A DNA stretch of 64,000 bases from Burkholderia sp. FERM BP-3421 (GCF_028657905.1 NZ_CP117781.1:682001-746000); one strand, 5' to 3'; shown: positions 50,705 through 59,284, counted from the stretch's first letter. Notes: a model not told the origin generated them from the sequence alone. A program made the numbers and translations.

Positions 50705-51112
50705 ATGCAGGTCCAGGACGACGATAAGCCCTACGACGACATCAACATCACGCCGATGCTGGACCTGGCGTACGTGCTGCTCGTCATCTTCATCATCATG
50801 ACCACCGCGTCGGTGCAGGGGATCAAGGTCGATCTGCCGAAGGCCAGCTCGGCCGCGAGCCTCGCGAAGCCGAAGACCAAGGCGATCACCGTGTCCGACG
50901 CGGGGCAGATCTACCTCGACACCTATCCGGTCACGCTGGCCGAGCTGGAGGACCGGCTGCGCCTGCAGAAGGCGCAGGAGCCGGATTTCCCGATCGTGCT
51001 CAAGGGCGATTCGACCGTCGCGTACCAGAAGGTGATGGACGTGCTCGACCTGCTGCGCCGCCTCGAGCTGACGCAGGTCGGCCTCGTCACCGGCAAGGGC
51101 AAGGCAGGCTAG
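50705..51112 (+). CDS. exbD: ExbD/TolR-family biopolymer transport protein
   Basis: A 135-residue protein with one N-terminal membrane helix. DDINITPMLDLAYVLLVIFI contains the essential proton-path Asp (Asp20) followed by a periplasmic domain with VTLAELEDRLRLQKAQEPDF and YQKVMDVLDLLRRL. It follows the ExbB-like gene by 10 bases and precedes the TonB-like gene by 13. It completes the proton-motive stator that energises TonB for an outer-membrane partner encoded nearby. Confidence 0.95.
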   Translation: MQVQDDDKPYDDINITPMLDLAYVLLVIFIIMTTASVQGIKVDLPKASSAASLAKPKTKAITVSDAGQIYLDTYPVTLAELEDRLRLQKAQEPDFPIVLKGDSTVAYQKVMDVLDLLRRLELTQVGLVTGKGKAG

Positions 51113-51125
51113 GCGGCGGACCCTC

Positions 51126-51833
51126 ATGGACATGACCTACAACGGCGGCGAACCGCCCAAGGGCGCGCGCCGGTTCGTGAAGCCGGCGGCGATCGCGCTC
51201 GCCGCGCTCGGCTTCGCCGTGCTCGTCTGGCAGCTTGCCGGCGACAAGGCCGGCGTGAAGCGCGCGGAGGCGCCCAAGGTGACGACGGTGATTCCGTTGC
51301 CGCCGCCGCCCCGCCGCCGCCGCCGAAGGAACGCCCGCCCGAAGCCGCGGGAAGAACCGAAGACGTCCGTGCCGCAGCCGTCGCCCGCGCCGAAGCCGAG
51401 CGAGGCGCCGAAGCCGGCCGACAACCTGCCGAAGCAGATGACGATGAACGCGCCCGCGCAGGCGGGCACCGACGGCTTCGGCATCGCGGCGGGCGACGGC
51501 GGCGGGATGGCCGGCGGCGGCGGCGGCACCGGCAGCTTCGGCAACGCGACCTATGCGAAGTACCTCGGCTACCAGGTCGAGCAGCTGCTGTCGCGCGACA
51601 AGCGCGTGCAGGACAGTGGCGGCTCGCGTTTCAACGGCGCGGTGCGCCTGACGCTCGACGCGTCGGGGCGGATCGTGCGCGCGACGATCGAGCGTTCGTC
51701 GGGCACGGCCCAGCTCGACGACGCGATCGCCGATGCGCTGCGCGGCCTCGGCAAGTTCGACGAGGCGCCGCCGCCTGGGGGGACGCCGGGCAACCGCGAA
51801 TTCCGAATCGAGCTGAACGGCAGGCGGACCTGA
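51126..51833 (+). CDS. TonB-family energy transducer
   Basis: A 235-residue TonB-type protein: one N-terminal membrane helix (about 18-38), a Pro/Lys linker (about 50-110), a Gly-rich stretch, and a TonB C-terminal domain (about 145-235: YAKYLGYQVEQLL, GAVRLTLDASGRIVRATIE, LDDAIADALRGL). Within the linker the normal run of prolines is interrupted by PRRRRRRNAR; in the next frame the same bases read PPPPPKERPPE, so a pair of compensating indels is likely. It would couple the ExbB-ExbD motor to an outer-membrane protein such as the porin downstream or the TpsB system. Confidence 0.9.
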   Translation: MDMTYNGGEPPKGARRFVKPAAIALAALGFAVLVWQLAGDKAGVKRAEAPKVTTVIPLPPPPRRRRRRNARPKPREEPKTSVPQPSPAPKPSEAPKPADNLPKQMTMNAPAQAGTDGFGIAAGDGGGMAGGGGGTGSFGNATYAKYLGYQVEQLLSRDKRVQDSGGSRFNGAVRLTLDASGRIVRATIERSSGTAQLDDAIADALRGLGKFDEAPPPGGTPGNREFRIELNGRRT

Positions 51834-51885
51834 CGGCGCGCCGCGCAGTCCTGCCTACCTATATCGACATCAAGTGGAGAAGAGC

Positions 51886-53709
51886 ATGCAGAACCAGACG
51901 GCCGGGGGCCGCCGCAAGCAAGTTCAGGCCGCCCGACGGCCCTGCCGCACGCGTATCGGCTGGGCGGCGCTCGCCGCGCTCGGCATGGCGTGGGGCGCGG
52001 GCGTCCATGCGCAGTCGCTCGAAACGCAGGCGGCGTCCGGTTCCGCCGGCCCGACGCAGAGCACGGTGATCAACCTGATCAACCTGCTCGTGAAGCGTGG
52101 CGTGCTGACCCAGCAGAACGCGACCGACCTGATCCGCGAGGCGCAGCAGGAAGCGGCGCAGGCGCGCGCGGCGGCGGCGGGCCGGCCGGCCGCCGCCGGG
52201 GCGGGCGCGGCGGTGGCGGGCGGCGCGCTCGCGCAGGCGGGCGAGGTGCGCGTGCCCTACGTGCCGCAGGTGGTGCGCGAGCAGATCCGCGACGAGGTGA
52301 AGCAGGAAGTGATCGCGCAGGCGAAGTCGGAGAACTGGGCGCAGCCGAACACGTTCCCGGACTGGGTGTCGCGCATCACGCTCGACGGCGACATGCGCGT
52401 GCGCGACGAATACCGGCTGTTCTCGAGCCACAACGCGACGGGCCTGACCAATTTCGCGGGCATCAATTCCGGCAGCCCGTACGACGTCAATTCGAACACG
52501 AGCCACGCGCTGCCGCCGACGCTCAACAATTCGGAGAACCGCAACAACCTGCTGCGCCTGCGCGCGCGCTTCGGCATCACGGCGGTGCTGTCCGACGAAT
52601 TCAGCACGGGCATCCAGCTCGCGACCGGCAACGACAACGGCCCGGTGTCGACCACCGCGACCGCGGGCGGCGGCTTCGCGAAGAAGAACATCTGGCTGAA
52701 CAAGGCGTACATCAAGTACCAGCCGACGCCGTGGTTCAACCTGTCGGCGGGCCGCTTCGACAATCCGTTCTTCTCGTCGGACCTGCTGTATTCGAGCGAC
52801 CTCGAGTTCGACGGGATCGCGGCGAATTTCCGCCGCGCGCTGCCGGGCCGGCCCGACGTGACGGTGTTCGGCACGCTGGGCGCGTTTCCGATCCAGTACA
52901 CGGCCGACAACTTCCCGTCGAACAGCATCGACAAGAGCGGCACCGACATGAAGTGGATGTTCGGCGCGCAGTTCGGCGCGGAATGGAAGATCGACACGCA
53001 GAACCGCCTGAAGGGCGCGATCGCCTACTACGACTTCCGCAACATGAAGGGCACGCTGTCGCAGCCGTGCTCGCTGTACCTGGGCCAGACGAGCTGCAGC
53101 ACCGACAACGAAGCGCCGGCCTTCATGCAGAAGGGCAACTCGCTGATCGCGCTGCGCAACATCGTCCAGGACCCGACCAAGGCGCCGGGCATGACGCCGA
53201 TGCCGCAGCTGTTCGGCCTCGCCTTCGACTACCGTCTGCTCGACATCAAGCTGCAGTGGGATACGAAGATCGCGGACCGCGTGAAGCTGCGTCTCGACGG
53301 CGAGTACGTGCGCAACCTCGCCTACAACGAGAACCAGGCGTTCTCCGCCGCGTCGCTGCCCGTCAACAACTACAACTCCAATTCGCCGACGCCGACGCGG
53401 GGCGACTTCCAGAGCGGCCCGAACGGCTTCCTCGCACGCGCGATGCTGGGCGAGCCGGAGCCGCGCAGGAAGGGCGACTGGAATTTCTCGGTCGGCTACA
53501 AGTACCTGCAACCCGATGCGGTGCTCGACGCGTTCACCGATCCGGATTTCCATCTCGGCGGCACCAACGCGAAGGGCTACATCCTGAGCGCCTCGTATGC
53601 GGTCGCGCGCGACACGTGGCTGTCGGCGCGCTACCTGAGCGCGCGTGAAATCTACGGCCCGCCGATGTCGATCGACGTGCTGCAGATCGAACTCAATGCT
53701 CGCTTCTGA
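51886..53709 (+). CDS. Putative outer-membrane porin (Porin_5-like)
   Basis: A 607-residue protein. The signal peptide (basic start, ALAALGMAWGAGVHAQ) is followed by an NLINLLVKRGVLTQQNATDL segment and a coiled, Ala/Gln-rich periplasmic stretch to about residue 150. Then a beta-barrel begins with WVSRITLDGDMRVRDEYRLF and contains many alternating aromatic strands; it ends QIELNARF with terminal Phe. This layout is that of the putative porin family found in many Proteobacteria next to tonB/exbBD sets. ATG 51886 follows GGAGAAGAGC. Role: likely the passive or TonB-linked outer-membrane component; the substrate may be a phosphorylated compound given the locus. Confidence 0.85.
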   Translation: MQNQTAGGRRKQVQAARRPCRTRIGWAALAALGMAWGAGVHAQSLETQAASGSAGPTQSTVINLINLLVKRGVLTQQNATDLIREAQQEAAQARAAAAGRPAAAGAGAAVAGGALAQAGEVRVPYVPQVVREQIRDEVKQEVIAQAKSENWAQPNTFPDWVSRITLDGDMRVRDEYRLFSSHNATGLTNFAGINSGSPYDVNSNTSHALPPTLNNSENRNNLLRLRARFGITAVLSDEFSTGIQLATGNDNGPVSTTATAGGGFAKKNIWLNKAYIKYQPTPWFNLSAGRFDNPFFSSDLLYSSDLEFDGIAANFRRALPGRPDVTVFGTLGAFPIQYTADNFPSNSIDKSGTDMKWMFGAQFGAEWKIDTQNRLKGAIAYYDFRNMKGTLSQPCSLYLGQTSCSTDNEAPAFMQKGNSLIALRNIVQDPTKAPGMTPMPQLFGLAFDYRLLDIKLQWDTKIADRVKLRLDGEYVRNLAYNENQAFSAASLPVNNYNSNSPTPTRGDFQSGPNGFLARAMLGEPEPRRKGDWNFSVGYKYLQPDAVLDAFTDPDFHLGGTNAKGYILSASYAVARDTWLSARYLSAREIYGPPMSIDVLQIELNARF

Positions 53710-53716
53710 GGCCGCC

Positions 53717-54349
53717 ATGAAAACGCGTGACTGGATCGTGATCGCGGTGCTGGGCGGCTGCGCCGGGCTGGCGCAGGCGCAGAGCCTCGAAGAGAAGCTG
53801 CGCACCCAGCTGCGCGCGACGACGCAGCAATTGCGCGAGCTGCAGGACCGGCAGGGCGCGGACCGCGCGCAGCTCGAACAGCAGCGCGACCGCGCGCAGG
53901 CCGACCTCAAGGAGGCGCAGGCCGAACTGGCGAAGCTCAAGGGCCAGGGGCGCGGCGACGCGGCGGCGGCGCGCGAGCTGGCCGCCGCGCGCAGCGCGCG
54001 GGTGCAGGACGAGAAGCAGCTCGCCCAGCTGCGCGGCGAACGCGATGCGTTGCGCGCGCAACAAGCCGCGCGCGAGGCGGGCGACGCGCACGCGCAGGGC
54101 GAACTGCAGGCGAAGGGGGCGCAGCTCGCGCGCTGCGAGGCGAAGAACGCGGCGCTGTACGCGGTGGGGCAGGAGATCCTGGGCGCCTACGAGCAGGTCG
54201 GGCTGGGCACTTTCCTGCGCTCGCGCGAACCGTTCGCGCAGGGCGCGCGCGTGAAGTACGACGAGATCGCGCAGCGCTACGGCGACCGCCTCTACGACGG
54301 CAAGTACGACCCGCGCGCCGCCGTTCCCGCATCGGGCGCGACGCCTTGA
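53717..54349 (+). CDS. Periplasmic coiled-coil protein
   Basis: A 210-residue protein with signal peptide (GGCAGLAQAQ) followed by a long charged coiled coil rich in Arg, Gln, Glu and Ala (about 25-135) and a small globular C-terminus (FLRSREPFAQGARVKYDEIA then YGDRLYDGKYDP). It begins seven bases after the porin gene. No enzyme motif is seen. It may be a periplasmic spacer or scaffold between the TonB complex and the porin. Similar small coiled-coil genes accompany this gene set in Pseudomonas, from memory. Confidence 0.8.
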   Translation: MKTRDWIVIAVLGGCAGLAQAQSLEEKLRTQLRATTQQLRELQDRQGADRAQLEQQRDRAQADLKEAQAELAKLKGQGRGDAAAARELAAARSARVQDEKQLAQLRGERDALRAQQAAREAGDAHAQGELQAKGAQLARCEAKNAALYAVGQEILGAYEQVGLGTFLRSREPFAQGARVKYDEIAQRYGDRLYDGKYDPRAAVPASGATP

Positions 54350-54384
54350 GCCGCGCCGGCCATCATTTTTCCGAGGACCACGAC

Positions 54385-54885
54385 ATGACAGATCATCAAA
54401 CCGCCGCCCTGATCGACAGCCTCACGGCCGACGGCCTCGCGGACGTCTTCAAGGACGCGGGCTATCGCGTGACGCTCGCGGAGCAGAACGGCGTCGTGCA
54501 GCTGCTGAGCGCGAGCCAGGGCATCGGTTTCGCGGTGTCGTTCGGCAATCCGGCCGTGACGCCGGACGACCGGCAGGCGGCCTATATCGACTGGACCTTC
54601 AGCTGCGCGCTGCAGGTGCAGGGCGAATTGCCGGCGGAACTGGTGCCGGGCTGGAACCGCACGCGGCGTTTCGCGCGGCTGTCGCAGCAGGGGCCGTTCG
54701 TCGTGCTCGAACACGACGTGATGGTCGCGGGCGGCGTGAGCCCGCGTTACCTGCGCGCGTCGATCGAACTGTGGGATCGCCTGCTGCAGGAGTTCCTGCT
54801 GCATCTGCGCAATCGCCCGGCGCTGGCCGAGGCGGAGGCCGCCGCGGGCGCGGCGGCCTCCGGTCCCGCGCTCGCCGCGTCATGA
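54385..54885 (+). CDS. YbjN-domain protein
   Basis: A 166-residue cytoplasmic protein. DGLADVFKDAGYRVTLAEQ, DWTFSCALQVQG, and NRTRRFARLSQQGPFVVLEHDV fit the YbjN (type III chaperone-like) fold. ATG 54385 follows GAGGACC; an upstream in-frame ATG at 54346 sits against the previous stop. The Ala/Glu-rich tail (about 145-166) is unstructured. It overlaps the next gene by 4 bases. YbjN-like proteins often act as chaperones or regulators of envelope traits; the role here is unknown. Confidence 0.75.
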   Translation: MTDHQTAALIDSLTADGLADVFKDAGYRVTLAEQNGVVQLLSASQGIGFAVSFGNPAVTPDDRQAAYIDWTFSCALQVQGELPAELVPGWNRTRRFARLSQQGPFVVLEHDVMVAGGVSPRYLRASIELWDRLLQEFLLHLRNRPALAEAEAAAGAAASGPALAAS

Positions 54886-55298
54886 ACTGGCGCGGCCGGG
54901 CGGCGCTGCTGGGCGCGACGCTGTGCGCGCTCGTCACGGGCGGCGCGCGCGCGCAATCCGCGCCGGTGCGGGCCGGCGATGCGCCCCCCGCCTGGGTCGC
55001 GTACGCGCAGCAGGTGTCGGCGCGGCTGCATGCGGCGCTCGACGAGGACAACGCCGACGCGCAGCGCTTCTATGCGTTTTTCGAGCAACGCGCGGCCGGA
55101 CAGCCGCGCATCGAGCTGCCGATCTCGACCTGGCTCGATGCGCATGGCCGGGTGACGCGCGTCGAATGGCCGCCGCTCGACGACCCGCAGGCGGAGGCGG
55201 CGCTGCGCGCGCTGCTGTTGCGTCAGGCGATGGCCTCGCCGCCGCCGCGCGGCATGCGCCAGCCGATCGTCGTGCGTTTCGGCTTCGCGGCGCAGTAG
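54882..55298 (+). CDS. Secreted TonB C-terminal-domain-like protein
   Basis: A 138-residue protein with a cleavable signal (GGARAQSAP) and a domain like the TonB C-terminus: YAQQVSARLHAAL, RIELPISTWLDAHGRVTRVE and PPPRGMRQPIVVRFGF. It lacks a membrane anchor and proline linker, so it is not an ordinary TonB. A free periplasmic TonB-C-like domain could compete with or assist the TonB-type protein encoded at 51126. It overlaps the YbjN-like gene by 4 bases and is 60 bases ahead of the PpiC gene. Confidence 0.72.
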   Translation: MNWRGRAALLGATLCALVTGGARAQSAPVRAGDAPPAWVAYAQQVSARLHAALDEDNADAQRFYAFFEQRAAGQPRIELPISTWLDAHGRVTRVEWPPLDDPQAEAALRALLLRQAMASPPPRGMRQPIVVRFGFAAQ

Positions 55299-55358
55299 CG
55301 GCGGCGTCGTGACGCCCCCGCTCATTCATCAGCGAAACAGATAGGGAGTGAACCGATC

Positions 55359-56261
55359 GTGAAGACTTGGAAGGCGATGACAGGCGGGCTCGTGCTCGCC
55401 ACGCTCGCCGCGCTGGGCCCGGCCCGCGCGGCGCAGGACGAGGTGGTCGCCCGCGCGGGCGACGTCAGGCTGACGCGCGCGGACGTGGCCGCGCTCGTCG
55501 CGGCGCTGGGCCCGGACGCGCAGACGCGGCTCGCGGCGGAGCCGGCGCTGCTGACGCGCCTCGTGCGCGCGCGGCTCGCCGAGCAGGTGCTGGTGAACGA
55601 GGCGAAATCGAGGGACTGGGATCGCCAGGACCGGGTGCGCGCGCTGGTCGAGGCTGCGCAGCGCGAGGCGGTGTTCCGCAGCTATCTGGCATCGGTCAGC
55701 GCGCCGCCCGCCGACTATCCGTCGGACGCCGAGCTGCAGGCCGCGTACGACGGCAATCGCGCGCTGTTCGCGACGCCGCGCGCGCTGCATGTCGCGCAGA
55801 TCTATCTGGCCGTGCCGGCCGACGCCGACGCGGCGACGCTCGCGAAGGCGCGCAAGCAGGCGGCCGAGCTGCTGCGCCGGGCGCGTGCGCCGGGGACGGA
55901 GTTCGGCGCGCTCGCGCGTGCGTCGTCGCAGGACACGGCGAGCGCGGCGCAGGGCGGCGATCTCGGCTTCACCGACGAGAACCGGCTGGTGCCGGCGATC
56001 CGTCAGGCGCTGGCCGCGCTGAAGCCCGGCGAGATCAGCGAGCCGGTGCGCACCGACACGGGCCTGCATCTCGTCAAGCTGATCGAGGTGCGGCCGGCCG
56101 GCGCGCGTCCGTTGGCCGAGGTGCGCGAGCAACTGCGCGCGTCGCTGCGCGCCGCGCGGGAACAGCAGAACGCGCAGGCCTATCTCGCGAAACAGGTCGC
56201 GCCGGGCGCGGCGACGCTCGACGAGCAGGCGCTCGAGCAGCTGGCCGGCGCCGCCCAATGA
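55359..56261 (+). CDS. Periplasmic PpiC-type peptidyl-prolyl isomerase (parvulin)
   Basis: A 300-residue SurA/PrsA-like protein. The signal ends in GPARA|AQDE. A helical chaperone-like N-terminal region (to about 130) precedes a parvulin domain (about 140-260) with ALHVAQIYLAVP, ARASSQDTASAAQGGDLGF and TDTGLHLVKLIE, the family motifs. The start is a GTG at 55359 after AGGGAG. It likely folds or escorts the exoprotein or the outer-membrane proteins of this locus; P. aeruginosa has a PpiC-type gene (PA0699 from memory) in the same place. The last codons overlap the next gene by 4 bases. Confidence 0.9.
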   Translation: MKTWKAMTGGLVLATLAALGPARAAQDEVVARAGDVRLTRADVAALVAALGPDAQTRLAAEPALLTRLVRARLAEQVLVNEAKSRDWDRQDRVRALVEAAQREAVFRSYLASVSAPPADYPSDAELQAAYDGNRALFATPRALHVAQIYLAVPADADAATLAKARKQAAELLRRARAPGTEFGALARASSQDTASAAQGGDLGFTDENRLVPAIRQALAALKPGEISEPVRTDTGLHLVKLIEVRPAGARPLAEVREQLRASLRAAREQQNAQAYLAKQVAPGAATLDEQALEQLAGAAQ

Positions 56262-57055
56262 CCGGTCACGACAAGACGCTGCATCCGCTCGATGAACGCT
56301 ACGTCGAGACCTATGCGTTCCGCGCGCCGGTCGCGGGGGCGGCCGACGGCGCCGCGTCGGCCGCCGCTGCGTCGGGCGCCGCGCGCTGGTGTCCGCTGTG
56401 CGGCGGAGAGCTGGTGCCGACGCATCGCCAGCGCCACGGCCGCCGCTACTTCCGGCACCAGGACGCCCGCGACGACGCGCGTTGTCCGCTGACCACGCCG
56501 CACTACGAACTCGCGGGGCTCGCGGTCGCGCAGCGCGGCGGGCCGGCGGCGGACTTCGGCCACCGCCCGCGTTTCCTGGCGGGCTGGCAGGCGCATTACC
56601 GGCGGATGCAGATGCTGGCGCCCTCGCTGACGCTCGAACGTTTCGCGATCCTGATCCAGTGCGCGGACGTGCTGAACCTGTGGTCCTACCGGGGCTTCGA
56701 CGAACGCGACCTGCCGCATCTGCTATTGGTGCTGGCGGGCTTCATCCGGGTGCCGCAGGCAGACGGCGGCGCGTACTGGCTCCGCTTCTGGTTCGATGCG
56801 CGCGTCAAGGACGCCGGCGATCTCTGGACACCGGCCGGGCAGGCCGCGCAGCTGTTCCGGGTGCACTACCGCGAGCCGGCCGATATGCCGTTTCCGTCGG
56901 CGGAAGCGATCAACAGCTGGGAGTCGATCCTGCGGCAGACGCGTGTGGTGGCGACGAGCCTGCCGCCCGTCGGGCCGGTGGAGTCGCGTACCTTCGCGCG
57001 CCTGCTCGACCGCTATGAGCGCGAGCGGCAGCGGCGTCAGCAGGAGCGGGCGTGA
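56258..57055 (+). CDS. Uncharacterised protein with a C-C-H-C metal-binding N-terminus, paralogue of 24775-25530
   Basis: A 265-residue cytoplasmic protein. CPLC (45-48), YFRH (His67) and Cys76 form a C-x2-C-x18-H-x8-C pattern like the CoiA zinc ribbon. The rest shares with the minus-strand gene at 24775 the stretches DLPHLLLVLAGFI, YWLRFWFDARVKDAGDLW and AQLFRVHYREP. It overlaps the PpiC gene by 4 bases and the next gene by 1, so it is a fixed operon member. CoiA-like proteins otherwise act on DNA in competence; whether that has meaning here is unknown. Confidence 0.78.
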   Translation: MTGHDKTLHPLDERYVETYAFRAPVAGAADGAASAAAASGAARWCPLCGGELVPTHRQRHGRRYFRHQDARDDARCPLTTPHYELAGLAVAQRGGPAADFGHRPRFLAGWQAHYRRMQMLAPSLTLERFAILIQCADVLNLWSYRGFDERDLPHLLLVLAGFIRVPQADGGAYWLRFWFDARVKDAGDLWTPAGQAAQLFRVHYREPADMPFPSAEAINSWESILRQTRVVATSLPPVGPVESRTFARLLDRYERERQRRQQERA

Positions 57056-57423
57056 TGGGCCGGCGCGCGGCCGCCGTCGCGGCGATGGTGGGCGCGGCCT
57101 GGGCGGGCTGGGCGCGGGCGCAGTCGCCCGCGCCCGCGGCGCAACCTGCCGGCGGCGCATCGCGGCCGGTCTGCGTGCAGGCCGAAGTGAACGGCGTGCG
57201 CGCGCTGTCGTACAGCTGCCTGTCGGAGCAGCTCGCGCCGAGCGTGACGCCCGACGCGCCCGGGTCGAGCGTGAGCGCGGCCGAGGCGGGCGCGACGCAG
57301 CCGTCGAACCGGCTCGGCACCTTCAATCTGTCGGGCGAGCAGAACCGCTTCGGCGGCAACTGGGGGCGTTCGGTGCAGCCGCAACGTCCGCCGCCGCTTT
57401 CGCCACCGCCGCCGCCGCGCTAG
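57055..57423 (+). CDS. Small exported protein with a proline-rich tail
   Basis: A 122-residue protein with signal (WAGWARAQSP) and a mature part with two cysteines (RPVCVQAEVNGVRALSYSCL), which could form a disulfide, followed by a Ser/Ala-rich section, FNLSGEQNRFGGNWG, and a C-terminal poly-proline run. I do not recognise the family. It overlaps the preceding gene by one base and lies 19 bases before the HtrA-like gene, so it belongs to the same operon. Confidence 0.7.
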   Translation: MGRRAAAVAAMVGAAWAGWARAQSPAPAAQPAGGASRPVCVQAEVNGVRALSYSCLSEQLAPSVTPDAPGSSVSAAEAGATQPSNRLGTFNLSGEQNRFGGNWGRSVQPQRPPPLSPPPPPR

Positions 57424-57442
57424 GCGACAGGGAGCACGCGCG

Positions 57443-58879
57443 ATGAGAACCGGGAGGATCGTGGGCACGCTTGCCCGGCGGGGCGCGCTGATCGGCGTCG
57501 CGTGTGCGGCATGGGGCATCGGCGCGCCGGCTGCCGCGTCGGCGGCCGCCGCGCTCTCCGCCGCCGACGCGCCGCTCGCGGCCGTCGTTCCCGCCGGCGC
57601 GCCGAGCTTCGCGCCGCTCGTCAAGCGCTATGGCGCGGCGGTGGTCAACATCAGCGTGACCCGCGAGGTCGCGCAGGTCGGGACGTGGCTGCCGCCCGGC
57701 GTGCCGCCCGATCATCCGCTCGCGGCGCTGCTCGGGCGGCGCGTGATCGGCGACCGCGAGGAACAGAGCCTCGGCTCGGGCTGCATCGTCAGCGCGGACG
57801 GCTACATCGTCACCAGCCGCCACGTGGTCGGCGAGGCGCGCATGGTCGACGTGAAGCTGCCCGACAAGCGCGAATTCAAGGGGCGCGTGATCGGCAGCGA
57901 TGCGCTGTCCGACATCGCGGTGGTCAAGGTCGAGGCGGACGACCTGCCGGCGATCATGCCCGGCGATCCGGCGCGCGTGCAGGTGGGCGACTGGGTGGTG
58001 GCGATCGGCTCGCCCTACGGTTTCGCGAACACGGTGACGGCCGGCATCGTCGGCGCGAAGGGGCGCACGCTGCCGGGCGACACCTATGTGCCGTTCCTCC
58101 AGACCGACGTGCCGATCAATCCCGGCAATTCGGGCGGCCCGCTGTTCGACCTGAACGGGCGCGTGATCGGCATCAACGCGATGATCTATTCGAAGACGGG
58201 CGGCTACCAGGGCATCTCGTTCGCTGTGCCGATCGATGTCGCGCTGAACGTGAAGGACCAGCTGCTCGCGAACGGCTACGTGCGGCGCGGCCGGCTGGGC
58301 GTCGGGTTGCAGGACATGAGCCAGCCGCTCGCGCAGTCGTTCGGGCTCGCGCGTCCGGACGGCGCGCTCGTGACGATGACCGAGCCCGACGGGCCCGGTG
58401 CGCGGGCCGGCCTGCGCGCGGGCGATGTGGTGCAGGCGCTCGACGGCGCGGGCGTGGCCGACACGACCGACCTGCTCGCGCGGATCGCGCGGCTCGCGCC
58501 GGGCGCGCGTGCCGACCTGATGGTCTGGCGCGGCGGCCGGGCGCTGCCCGTGAGCGTGCGGGTGGGCGGCCTGCAAAGCCCGGGCGGCGCGCCGGATGCG
58601 GCGCCCGCGCCGGAGCCGTTGGGGGTGACGGTGCGGCCGCTCACGCCGCAGGAACTGCAGCGCGCGCAGCTCGACCGGGGGTTGCTGGTGCAGCGCGTGA
58701 GCGCGCGCGCCGCGCGCCTCGGGCTCAAGCCCGGCGATATCGTGCTGTCGGTCAACGAGACCGCGGTGGCGAGCGTCGAGCAGTTCGCATGGCAGGTCGG
58801 CGCGGCGCGCACCGGGGTCGCGCTGCTCGTGCAGCGGGGCAATGCGCGCTTCTACGTGCCGCTGAACGCGGATGCGTGA
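57443..58879 (+). CDS. HtrA/DegP-like periplasmic serine protease with two PDZ domains
   Basis: A 478-residue exported protease. After a signal (about 1-35) comes a trypsin-like domain with catalytic His127 (TSRHVV), Asp157 (LSDIAVVK) and Ser230 (NPGNSGGPL). Two PDZ domains follow at about 285-375 (RRGRLGVGLQD, GARAGLRAGDVVQAL) and 385-470 (LGLKPGDIVLSVNETAV). It ends the secretion operon. HtrA proteins remove misfolded envelope proteins or mature surface adhesins, so processing of PdtA-like protein or quality control of the barrel proteins is plausible. The gene ends 12 bases before a converging gene. Confidence 0.93.
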   Translation: MRTGRIVGTLARRGALIGVACAAWGIGAPAAASAAAALSAADAPLAAVVPAGAPSFAPLVKRYGAAVVNISVTREVAQVGTWLPPGVPPDHPLAALLGRRVIGDREEQSLGSGCIVSADGYIVTSRHVVGEARMVDVKLPDKREFKGRVIGSDALSDIAVVKVEADDLPAIMPGDPARVQVGDWVVAIGSPYGFANTVTAGIVGAKGRTLPGDTYVPFLQTDVPINPGNSGGPLFDLNGRVIGINAMIYSKTGGYQGISFAVPIDVALNVKDQLLANGYVRRGRLGVGLQDMSQPLAQSFGLARPDGALVTMTEPDGPGARAGLRAGDVVQALDGAGVADTTDLLARIARLAPGARADLMVWRGGRALPVSVRVGGLQSPGGAPDAAPAPEPLGVTVRPLTPQELQRAQLDRGLLVQRVSARAARLGLKPGDIVLSVNETAVASVEQFAWQVGAARTGVALLVQRGNARFYVPLNADA

Positions 58880-58891
58880 GCGGGGGCGGCG

Positions 58892-59284
58892 CTAGTCGTA
58901 CACCGGTTCTTCCGGCGTGGCGTCGAAGACGGCCTGGGCGGCCCACAGCGCATTGATCGCGGTCGGAAAGCCCGCGTAGACGGCAAGCTGCAACAGCGCC
59001 TCGACGATCTCCGTGCGCGAGACGCCGACCCGCAGCGCGGCCTCGAGGTGGATCTTGAGCTGAGGCTCGCAGTGGCCGAGCGTGGCGAGCGCGACGATGA
59101 TGGTCAGCTCGCGCTGCTGGAGCGTCAGGCCGGGCCGTTGATGGATCTCGCCGTAGGCGAATTCGACGATGTAGCGCTCGATGTCGGGGCAAATCCGGTT
59201 CAGGCTGTCGAGCACGCGTTCGCCGGGACGTCCGGTGACCGCCGAGAAATGCTCGCTGCCGAGAAAGTCGCTCAGATGGCTCAT
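58892..59284 (-). CDS. Carboxymuconolactone decarboxylase/AhpD-family protein
   Basis: A 130-residue CMD-family protein. QRELTIIVALATLGHCEPQLKIHLEAAL, divided here over residues ~57-85, contains the conserved E-x-I/H pattern, and GVSRTEIVEALLQLAVYAGFPTAINAL is the family C-terminal helix pair. Only one Cys lies in the core, so it is not an AhpD-type CXXC peroxidase but closer to 4-carboxymuconolactone decarboxylase-like enzymes. The neighbouring AraC gene upstream (191-base gap) may regulate it. The start at 59284 lacks a strong ribosome site. Confidence 0.85.
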   Translation of the reverse strand: MSHLSDFLGSEHFSAVTGRPGERVLDSLNRICPDIERYIVEFAYGEIHQRPGLTLQQRELTIIVALATLGHCEPQLKIHLEAALRVGVSRTEIVEALLQLAVYAGFPTAINALWAAQAVFDATPEEPVYD

